A stretch of 64,000 bases of DNA from Salvator merianae (lineage: Eukaryota; Chordata; Lepidosauria; Squamata; Teiidae), in the NCBI GenBank assembly GCA_003586115.2, contig QVOM02000057.1, forward strand, positions 5,857,461 through 5,921,460, in the 5' to 3' direction. The position numbers and the translations under genes are program-made. The notes below the pieces were generated by a model. That model was not told the DNA's origin and did no database searches. It saw nothing but the letters and a program-made list of their open reading frames with translations. Positions 22,930 to 34,100 of this stretch are shown here, in pieces; the stretch's first letter is position 1; each line of letters starts with the position of its first letter.

Positions 22930-24280
22930 AGCTCGTTATCCAGATTTTAACTTTAAAATATCTGTCTGTTTTAACCTCATTTCATTATAGAAACCAACAT
23001 TATCTGTTATAAGGTCCATAATCTGGGAAAAGGGACGAATCCTTTTCCTCCTTTTCCTCTTTTCCCCTGATCACAAAACTGCCCCGTACTGAAACTGATT
23101 TTTTTGGCTCAGATAATAAAACGTGGGAGCTATCCGATATGGTCTGTATGAGATTAAATATTTATCATTTTATCATTTTACTTTATTAGTTATAATGCTG
23201 TTATGAATTGTTATATATATTTTAAATATCTTTTTGGAATATTCTGTATCTATTGTTCTGACCTGCCCTGGGATCTTTTGGTGAAGGAAGGAGTATAAAT
23301 GCTTAAATAAATAAAAAAATATTCCATCATTTTTAAACTTTACTTGCAACATTTTTAAACAAAATACTTGCGATTTCTGGGTGAGCCTAGAATTATCCTG
23401 GAATAAATTAGAATTTTTTCCTTTTAAATGAATAGAATAACTGTTTCTGTTAGCTGGATTTTCACTGCCGATGTCCACTTTGGGGAACTAATTAGGTACG
23501 GATTGGAGGGGATCGGGGCATGTCGGTTCTTTTTTTTCTGGGTGTCTCAGTGCCTGCTTATCCGACTGCTCCTCCATTCTATTCCTGGGATTGGGAGGGA
23601 GGCAGGAATGGAGTCTGTTATCAGCATCAGTTGGTCTTTGCAAGTGTGGGAGGAGTGGTGAAATGCGGACGGTGCTGTCACCCCACTGGAAGAAAAGGCG
23701 TGAAAGAGCTGCTTTTGGAAACGTCTTCTTCCAGAATTTCGGAAGTTATAATCACTACATGAGGAACTATTTCTAGATCTAGACAGAATGAACCCTTTTG
23801 ACAGTGCATCTAAGCAATGAGAGAGAGAGAGAAGATTTAGGAACCGGAATGATACATAAGCCATACCTCAGGGACCATTCATCTGAATTGCAAACAGAAG
23901 GTCCCAGGTTGAATTTCTACCTTCCCCAGCTAACAGGTGGTGTAACTACCACAGAATAAGGTTGGCTTTCCCCCCATGGGCCAGTAATCACAACAGCTAG
24001 CTGCATCCTGGCTGGCTGCTGAGCTTGGTGCCTGTTTTTACTTCCTGCATGGCTGGCTGCTGAGCTTGGCGCTTGCATGTTTTTACGTTCAGGCTGCTGC
24101 ACTGATTGAGGGGAAACACTGTGTAGGGTTTTCTGTCAGTCATCGCCCTTGCTTTAGACTGTCCATTGTACCCCATGTCCGAAGTGCAAAGAAACCTCCT
24201 GTCATAGCTGGCCTCTTTCAAGTAGCTTGTTTGAGGACTCAAGATGATCCTTGCCTCAGTTACGCTCTCTTTCTTCCCTC
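22930..24280. other. Stretch upstream of the SLC8A4 first coding exon
   Basis: Holds a LINE 3' end (about 23140-23320, CCTGCCCTGGGATCTTTTGG then an AAATA tail) and a small tandem duplication of GCTGGCTGCTGAGCTTGG (about 24010 and 24050). No exon recognised. Confidence 0.5.
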
Positions 24281-24289
24281 ACAGGCGCC

Positions 24290-27200
24290 ATGTTCTTCCT
24301 CACCATGGCACACCAATCCCGACTGAAGGCTTCGGCCCTGCTGCTGGCTTTCTTCCTCCCGTCGCCACTGGCCACGGTGGACGACCACCTGGGCCCACCA
24401 GGCATTGGGGCAACCTCCTCGGATGGAGGCAACCGCAGCGCTAAATGTCAGGGCTCCACCGAGTGCCAGGAAGGGGTAATCTTACCGGTGTGGCTCCCCC
24501 AGAACCCCTCCGTGGGGGATAAGGTGGCGCGAGCAATTGTCTACTTTGTGGCGCTGATCTACATGTTCTTGGGCATGTCCATCATCGCCGACCGCTTCAT
24601 GGCCTCCATCGAAGTCATCACCTCGCAGGAGAAGGAGATCACGATCAAGAAGCCCAACGGAGAGACCACCAGCACCACCATCCGTATCTGGAACGAGACG
24701 GTCTCCAACCTCACCTTGATGGCGCTGGGCTCCTCTGCGCCCGAGATCCTCCTCTCCATCATTGAGATTGTGGGCCACGGCTTCAATGCCGGAGACATGG
24801 GCCCCAGCACCATCGTGGGCAGCGCCGCCTTCAACATGTTCATCATCATCGCCGTCTGCATCCACGTGGTCCCCGAGGGGGAGGTGCGGCGCATCAAACA
24901 CCTGCGCGTCTTCTTCGTCACGGCGGCTTGGAGCATCTTTGCCTACATCTGGCTCTACCTCATCCTGGCTTGGTTCTCTCCTGGCATTGTGGAACTGTGG
25001 GAAGGGCTCCTCACCTTTCTCTTCTTCCCTCTCTGTGTGGTCCAGGCTTGGGTGGCTGATCGGAGGCTCCTCTTCTACAAGTATGTTCAGAAGAAGTACC
25101 GGGCCGATAAAGCTCGGGGTCTGATTATCGAGACCGAGGGGGATTCCGGCTACCCGAAATTGGACATGGAGATGGATAATTCCCTAAAGGAAGGCTCTGA
25201 AGGCCTTGTGGAAGCTGGCAGGGATCAAGATGAAGAAGCCCGCCGAGATATGGCCCGCACTTTGAGGGACCTCAAGCAGAAACACCCAGAAAAGGACATG
25301 GAGCAACTGATCGAGATGGCCAATTATCACGTCCTGGTCCAACAGCAGAAAAGCAGGGCCTTCTATCGCATCCAAGCCACGCGCATGATGATCGGAGCAG
25401 GCAACATCCTGAAGAAACACGCGGCAGACCAGGCCCGCAAAGCGATAAGCATGCAGGAAGTGCGTGCGGAAGAAGACGAGTCGGTGACCAAAGTAGGCTT
25501 TGAGCCAGCCCACTACCAGTGTTTCGAGAACTGCGGCTCGGTGGTGCTGACGGTGGCTCGGCGAGGCGGGGACCCGGCCCGGGTGATGCTCCGGGTGGAT
25601 TTCCGCACTGAAGACGGAACGGCGAATGCTGGCTCAGATTACGAATTTGCTGAGGGCACGTTGCTCTTCAAACCCGGCGAGACGCACAAGGAGGTGCGCG
25701 TCGGGATAATCGACGACGACATCTTCGAGGAGGACGAGTACTTTTACGTGCATCTCAGCAACGTGCGGGCAACCTGGGCCGAGCCGGGCCCTGAGCCGCC
25801 GCCCAAAGCCTGCCTCGGCCCGTCCAAGATGGCCACCGTCACGATCTTCGACGACGACCACGCCGGCATCTTCACCTTTGAAGGCGCCTCCATGCGGGTG
25901 AGCGAGAGCGTGGGAGCGGTCCGCATCAAAGTGCTGAGGACTTCGGGGGCCCGGGGGCGCGTGGCCATCCCCTTCCACACCGTCGAGGGCACCGCTAAGG
26001 CCGGCGAAGACTACGAGGAGGTCGCCGGCAAAGTGGAGTTCCAAAACGATGAGACCATGTAAGAGGGGGCGGGGCGGCAATACTGGCGGAGAAGGGAAGG
26101 CCAGAGGGTGGAGACGGTTCTTGAGGGGGAGAAGAAAGGTGTGTGTCTGTGGAGGGTGGCGAAACTGGGAGTTGGATGGAAGTGGAGATTGGGTTTTTCG
26201 AGAACTTCCCCAGACCCACACCCCAGCTGGAGCTTCCAAGACTGGCCAGCACTTGTAATTCCTATTGCTGACCACTAGTTTGCCTTCTCTGGGCACCGCT
26301 GGTTCCGCTTTCAAGGGAAAGAACTTTAGCTCTGCCTGGGAAGCAGAGAGCAAGGCAGGTTCAAACCCCGGCATCTGCCTGAAAAGGGGCAATGACAGAA
26401 CTACTTTCGGAGGAGGCCTCAATTTGGTGGCATCAAACCACATCCATAAATGCACTTGACCAAGGAGATAATACAAGTTAGATGCAGAGGGAAAAGCAGC
26501 AACAAGGGGGTGTCTGCTAGCTTGGCCTTTTCCTATGGATTCCTAAAATCTGGGTACCACACAGAAAAAAAAAGGCCCTTCTCGTGATAGCCAATCATGG
26601 CACTCCAAGACCTGAAATAAGCAGCGATTGGTGCATAGCACATGTGTTCCAAAAAAAAAGGGCCTTTTTGCTGGTGGCACCTTATTTAGGTACTTGGTGC
26701 TTAAATGTAATATCTTGGCCTTCTTCCAAAGAAAGCCAAGGCAGATGTACCAAATACGTTCTCTCATTAAAAAGAAAAAGAATGCTATGAAGCAAAAAAA
26801 CCCAAACACTATATAGCCTGCTCCCCAAAGAAATGTTAACCTACTGTTTATCTTGTCAACAAATGCATGTGTGTGCATCTCTGGTGCAGAAGAGTATTAT
26901 TTGTTTCATTGCTTGCTATATGAAGGCCTTACTGAGCAATGAGCCATTTGATAGAAAGGCCAGGGGAGAAACCTGCAACACTGGCAAACATTTGAGCAGC
27001 ATGCTTTTTAAGTTTCCCAGCTTTTAAAACAGTTTTAATTTAGTCCTGTTGATCTCTGCTGGTCTTGTCAGGTTTGTGTGTGTTTATTTATTTATTTATT
27101 TTTGCTTTCTGGGGCGCTCTGAAAGCCCATCCTTTTCACAGAGGAGGGGCAAGAGACTATCCATAAGGTTCTGCCCAGCAGCCAGTGTAGCACAGGGTCG

Positions 27201-28152
27201 AGGGTTGGCTACAGCCAAGAAATCCCTAAGTTCGAATCCCCGCTCGGCCGTGAAATTTCTCTTGGTGACCTCCGGCCAATTGCTGCTTCGGCCTAGCTTC
27301 CCTGGCAGGGCTGTTGTGCGGATAAAATGGAGAGGAGGAAGACGGTGGGTTGTACCCTTCCCTTGGGCTCTTTGGAGGAAAAAGTAGAACATCCATGCTA
27401 TAAATAAAATCCCACCACAAATCTGGGAGATGTCGGCTGCTTTTTCTCCCTCCGACACCTTCTCCTGATTGCTTTGCAGCAGGGGGGCCTTTGGAGAAAT
27501 GGCAACAGGAAACCAACCCTAATAATTGGAGCAGTGCTTTGTTGGGGACAGGGGGAGGTCTTGGTCGGCCTCCACTTGCAGGGTTTGCTGTCAAAAAGCG
27601 TGGGCGCGGGGAGTTGAGAGGGGAAGCAAGATCGCTGCCCGCAGGCCCTCTGTGCATGCTCCGTGGCACCTTCTCCTTCCGCCTCAGACAGCCAGGCTGG
27701 AGAACGTCACACGCTCAAGGGGGCGCTGAGCTGTGGTGCCCCCCCAGGCAGCAGACACCGTCTGTGAAATTTTCTCCTCAGCCTTTTCCGCCTGGCTGCC
27801 TCTTCCTCTCCCTCGCGCGCGCGCACCCTTCGCCCTCCCTCCCAGCGCCGTCAGACACACGGAATTAATTTCCGGAAATATTAATCTTTCACCCGTCAAG
27901 CCGCGCTGGTGCGGTTTTCGTCTCCCCGTTTGACAGGCCCTGACCTAAATGCACGAGAGGGGAACGGGGGCCGCGTGAGAAAGAGTGACACATTTGGCCG
28001 ATGGCACGCACAAAAGAGCATGAAAGTATGTGCAGACGGGGGGGCGGGAGAGGCTGGCAGGTTAGACGCCAGCGCGCCACGGAGTTGGTGGGAGTGTGAG
28101 CAGATATAAATGGGTCCCTGAAAGGAAAAAAACAGGAGCAAGAGATAAATAA

Positions 28153-28187
<35 letters not shown>

Positions 28188-31100
28188 ATAGCCTGTTGGG
28201 TGTGGATGCACATGTTTGTAGGTGCAGAGTCTGCCGCTGTTTCCCAAAAGGAGGGGGGATATCTCCTAGTTCAAGGAGCGAAGCAGAACCAAGCAGAACT
28301 GCAGCCTGCCCTATTAGGTTTTCCAGTCAGCTGTGATCATGCACAGAAAAAAACAAAACAATCTCCGATCTCAACTCACAGTTCGCAGGCAGGATCGTTC
28401 ACGAAACAGTCTGACCCTTCCTCTTCTCATGAACGTTTCAGGGCTAGAAAAGGTGGATTAGAGATGGGATGAGAACACGAGGGCCACATGCTCCCCTCTC
28501 TGATGTGGGTTTGGGCTGCTTTTTGTGCTAGGTGTGAACGCACCCGTCGAGACGGTTCGCTCGGAGCCGGTTCGCAGGCAGCCAGAGCCGGTTCGCAGGC
28601 ACGATCGTTCCCGAGCCAGTCTGCCCCTCCCTCTTGTCATGAACATTCTGGGCTAGAAAAAACAGATTAGAGATGGGAGGAGAACACGAGGGCCACACGC
28701 AACCTCTCTGTGACACTTCTGAGTTGCTTTTTCTTCTTGTTGCTGTGTGTGAATGCAGCCTAAGTGGTCTGCCCCTCATCCTGGCCCATGGAATGGAACC
28801 CACAACGCAGCGTCCCCTCAGGAAGAGAGGTGCACTGATAAGAAAAGCAGCGTTGCTCACTTAATTCCGGGAACCACCATGAATTTTTCAGAAGTTGTGC
28901 CCAGGGCAAGGAAAGGGAGGAATGGTCTAAGCTCTTGGCAGCCCCGGAGAAAGGAGAAAACAGACACTCTCCGTTTACGCTCCTATTCCCATCTCCCTAA
29001 TACCAGCCGTTCTCTTTGTGTTCGTAATTAGAGAACTAAACAGATGGCACCCAGCTAAAATCAGTCTGCCAGGCGTAACAGCGGAGGGCACGCCTTGGCC
29101 CTCAAGGGACCAACACCCCATACGTAGGCGGAAATAAAGGAAAATAGGTCCAGTGAGCAAGAGGCAGCTGAAGGAAGGATTGCCAACTTATCCCCTGTTC
29201 GCCTACTTCTGGATCTTTAAAGCCTGCCTATAGCTTAGTTATAAAGTCAGAGATGTTCCATGGCTTCTTCTCTACGCCAAGAACATCTCTGCTTGCTTCA
29301 TTTCTATTTGCTGGGCTGTGGCTATAAAGGTTGGGGAATGGGAGCAGAGAGGGTGGAGGGTAAGTTGGCAATCTTCCAGGGATGGTGATTTCACACATAC
29401 GCCTGAGGCAGAAGAGCAGAGAGGGTGAAGGGTAAGTTAGCAATATTCCAGGGATGGTGATTTCACACATGTGCCTGAGGCAGAGGAACAGAAAGGGTGG
29501 AGGATAAGTTGGCAGACTTCCAGGGATGGTAGTTTCACATATGTGCCTGAGGAATAGGAGCAGAGAGGGTGGAGGGTAAGTTGGCAATCTTCCAGGGATG
29601 ATGGTTTTACACATACACCTGCTCAGAGCAGGGAAATGAAACTGATTGGACATGCTTTTCTAGGCTGTGTACCTGAGGAAAGCTGTGTAATTTTCAAACT
29701 AGAGTGCCAGGCCAGAACCCAGAAGGGTCTGGGTTCAAATCCCCATTTTGCCCTGAAAGCTTCCTAGGTGACCAAGGGTGCCTCTTAGCACAGTCTACCT
29801 TACAGGGCTGTTGTAAGGACAAAATGGAGAAAACAATGTCTGCCCCCTTCAGCTCCTTGGAAAGATGGCGCAATATAAACACTACCTCCAACTCTAACAG
29901 CACTTACTTCTCGTTCCCAGGAAATACATTGAAATTAAAATTATTGATGACGAGGAGTATGAGAAAAATAAGAACTTCTACTTGGAGCTGGGGCCGCCGG
30001 AACTGCTAGACACGGGGCCACATCATGGTAAGAGCACAGGGCGGAAGAAGGCAACGATTTGCAGAAAAGAATGCCGAAGGTGGTAGAAAGGAACTGGAGA
30101 TATGGATTAGGTTGCATTTCATGGCAGAGGAAAGTAAAGGAAGATGGGGTGTGGTCCCCCCTGTTTGCAAAACTTCCCCCTTATTTTTTTAAGATTGTAA
30201 TACCCATAGTCCTTAACCACAGTGTCCGTAGGCTAAAGATCACGTCAGCCAAAAAAGGATCCTTTCCAAGCTGTGATTGTGTCCGGACAGCGAGAGGAAA
30301 ATGGGGAATCTTGTTTGCATCTCACAATGGCCTCTCACTGTCCCTGCCAAACAGCAGGGCAATCTCGCGGGGTGAGTGCGGGCACTCCCACTGTCTGGAC
30401 GCTCGATCCCACTACGATACCCTGCATACATCCAGGTATTTTGATGGCACGAAATACCCAGAAGTGTGTGATCGCTGGGCCCTACGCATGCACGACAGCC
30501 AATTTCCAGTCTGGTTTTAGCTCTGCATGTACACAGTGGCCATTGCCAGGCCAAAGATCGTGGGAATGTCCAGGCAGATAACCTCACATTGCTATTCGGG
30601 GAAAACATGCGGTGGAAGCCGATTTATCCTGAGCAGTGATAATACGGGATTCCACCCCTTTTTCCCAGGGCTATGTTGGGATTGCCAGGGATACATGTGT
30701 TACCCTAACACAGCTCTAGGATAATCCCAACATTTTAGATCTTGTCTGGGTGGAGCCTGTGTCTTTGAGTCAGGAAGGTAGGAAGGTAACAGATGATAAC
30801 TTTTCTTACCAATGAAGACAAGGTCAGTAAAAAAAGTCAGCCGCTGTGGGCCAGAGGGGAATCTGAGGTCATTGAGGAGGTGAAAGAAGACGACAAACTG
30901 GGAAAGGAATCATAAGCAAGGATTCCCACACTGTGCGGGGGGTTAGACTAGATGACCTCAAGTATTTTATGATTGAATAATTTTTGTGCAGGGTGCCAAT
31001 CTCTGCCATCCTCTCCTCAGGTGATTCCAATGAAAACCGACTGCCTGAGGGTGGGGAAGCCATTGCCAAGATGGGGTGCCCTAGTTTAGGGGAGAACCCC

Positions 31101-34100
31101 AAACTTGAAGTTATCATCGAGGAGTCTTACGAGTTCAAGGTAATAAGACATTCTGGTTTTACTCCTTTGAAATGTGCCCACCACAGAACTCTGGTCTGTT
31201 CCATGGTTTGCCTACTCTAGTCAGGAAGGAATTAAGATACAGATTAAATTACGTTTGCCTTTTGAAAGGGCCCAAATACATCTAAGTTTCAATCCAGTTT
31301 CGGTCCACGTTTGGACTGAGAGAACACATCAGCGATGTAATAAGATGTTTTCCTTCAGCATTATCTAACTCAGAAAATCCACCTTTTGGGTTAGATAATG
31401 CAGAAAGAAAATGGTTAAGTCACTTTGCTGATGTGTACTTTCAAACTGAAAGTGGACTGAAGCTGGATTAGAACTTAGGTGTGGATGGGCCCTTGGTGAA
31501 TTTCTGGGGTTGGTTGCAGCTTCAAATAGCTTGTCATCTGCCTCTAACAACACAACCAGGACCAGATTTGGATTTCCATTACCCATGGAGTCTGGGAGTG
31601 TATCTGAGTAATAGAGCAAACTCCCTGGACAGCAGAATCAATCCCTGCCAGTTCAATCCCCAGCCTCTCCTCGGAAGTTGGCAATGGCAAACCACTTCTA
31701 TTTCTCTGCCAAGAAAACTGCATAGAGGGGCCCATGGAGTCAACCAGGAGTTGGTCACATTCATTCATACCCAACAATAACAATCACGGGGGGACATCAC
31801 AAAACCTCCCTCACAAAGAGTAAAGAGCTCATAAGCCATAAAGGACGACAATGAAAGCAACAGGTCTATGCTCTGCTGAGCTTAATATCAGTGGTTGCCC
31901 AAATCTTCTCTCTGTGCAAAATCCCCTCAAGGCTGCCATCCTCCGGTCCCCGGTACCAGCATTGCAAAAACATATTTCCCAGTACAGGCTCCAGTATCTA
32001 TCACTCCAGCCCCCCTTTTGGTTATGTCTCCCCATTTCTCACACTCGCCGACACTCCGATACTGGTGTTGATCGCATCTGCTTAGGCCAACGGCGAAGGG
32101 AAAGGCATGGTGCCAAATGAGGCAGTGACATTTTCTCTGTTCGCCTTGGACATTAGCACTGAGCGAACGAGGCAGCAAGATGACCAACAAGTCCTAAGGG
32201 GTTGGAAGTGGTGCATTGTGGGGGCGGACAGGGAAGACACGCACTGGGAACTCTTGTCCCCCCCCGTCTGCCGGTATCACCTCCATTCCAAATCTTCTCT
32301 CCTGGTTCTCCCCGCCCGTTTTGCAGAGCACTGTGGATAAATTAATCAAGAAGACCAACTTGGCGCTGGTTGTTGGGAGCAGCAGTTGGCGGGAGCAGTT
32401 TGTTAGTGCTGTCACGGTCAGTGCTGGTAAGAAAAAGCATTGGAAGGGTGGGGTGGGGGCAGTGGAGGGGGAGCAGGACTATTGGGATGGAAGCATATAG
32501 CTGGTCAATTATGATGGAGGCGTATAGCTGGATTTTTGGGATGGAGGCATATAGCCAGACAACTGGAATGGAGACGTATAGCTGGATAATTATGAAGGAG
32601 GCATGGAGCTGAACAACTGAGATGGAAACATACAGACATACAATTGGGTTGGAGATATATCGCTGGCATCTGAACTTTGCTTCTTCAGTCGAAAGGATGC
32701 TGCCATAGCACCCATCTTTGTTCCGTACGAGGGCATTTGCCAAGTAATAAAAGCAAAAGAGGTCCCTGCCCCAAAGAGCTTACAATCAGCATGTTCCTGA
32801 ATGGGAATCATAACCCATCAAACAGCTGAGTCAAGAGGTATTGGGTGAACCCAAGTAAACACTGGGATATTGATCTGGACATTTGGTGATTTTAGTTTTA
32901 AAAGGGATTTTGATTGTAAAGGCGGTTTGGTTTTAAAAGGGATTTTTAAAAGGATATGAATAAATAAAAATAAAATAAAATAAACATTCGAGAGAACCCA
33001 GAGAGGGAGGACAATTGGGAAATGTGTGGCCGGAGAACGTTGTGTAATGGTGGCCATTTTGCGTCCCATCCTCTCAGGTGACGATGAAGACGACGATTCC
33101 GGCGAGGAGCGTCTCCCCTCTTGCTTCGACTACATCATGCACTTCCTGACGGTCTTCTGGAAAGTTCTCTTCGCCTTCGTGCCCCCCACCGAGTACTGGT
33201 GCGGTTGGGCCTGCTTCTTCGTCTCCATCTGCCTCATCGGCGTCCTCACGGCCCTCACCGGAGACCTGGCTGCCCACTTCGGCTGCACCATCGGCCTCAA
33301 GGACTCCGTCACGGCGGTGGTTTTCGTGGCGCTGGGAACCTCCGTGCCCGGTCAGTGACGGCAGGGGGGCACCATCCCAACTTTATTTCACTCATCCTTT
33401 TTTATCAGTTCCTAATTTATTTATTTATCTGTAACATTTGTATCCTGCCCTTCACTGAGAAGTTCCAGGGTGGGTTACAACAATATGACAAAACACAGAT
33501 GCTAGAATATGTTTAAAATATACTCCACCCACCCAAAGGCACACTTTAACCTGGTGTCGAAAACCATATAAAGTTGGCAGCTGGTGTACCTCCAACTGGG
33601 AGGCTATTCCAAGGCCAGGGGGCCACCACAGAGAAGGCCCTGTCACTTGCCATAGCCTCTCGCGCCTCCAAGGGTAGTGGAACTACAAGAAGATCCTTTC
33701 TTTGTGATCTGAAAGCCATCCTCCAACCTGTAATCCACTAGGGTTATGTTCTGGCACAATGGCACCTACTCCAAGAGTCACTGAAACAGGGGAAGCCACA
33801 ATACATTTTCTGAATGAGCCATCTCTGGGTCAAGAAGTCCCCGGAGAACCATTTTCTGCTCCTGGACTTGTGATTGAGCAGAACAACTGGGAAAGGGGGC
33901 AGCTACTGTCCCTTCCTGATCTGGAGTTGATGTAATAAGGAAGGAATAATGCTTCCTTTCTTTGCTAGGGGCCAAACCCACCCTAGCTCTACTCCTGGTG
34001 TCCAGATGTTACCGGTTCTTAACTCAGTATTTGGAAAGCTCCCAACATTTGCCGCTGCTGTTCACTGGAAACAGCTGACAAAAAAAATATATACATATAT

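Noticed and set aside
24251..24289. Upstream extension of the exchanger frame (PQLRSLSSLTGA)
   Set aside because: It begins at a non-ATG codon and covers the polypyrimidine tract and AG acceptor ending at 24284, so it is intron.
29340..29627. CRISPR-like array
   Set aside because: Repeats are contiguous 72-bp units without unique spacers, in a vertebrate intron; a minisatellite.
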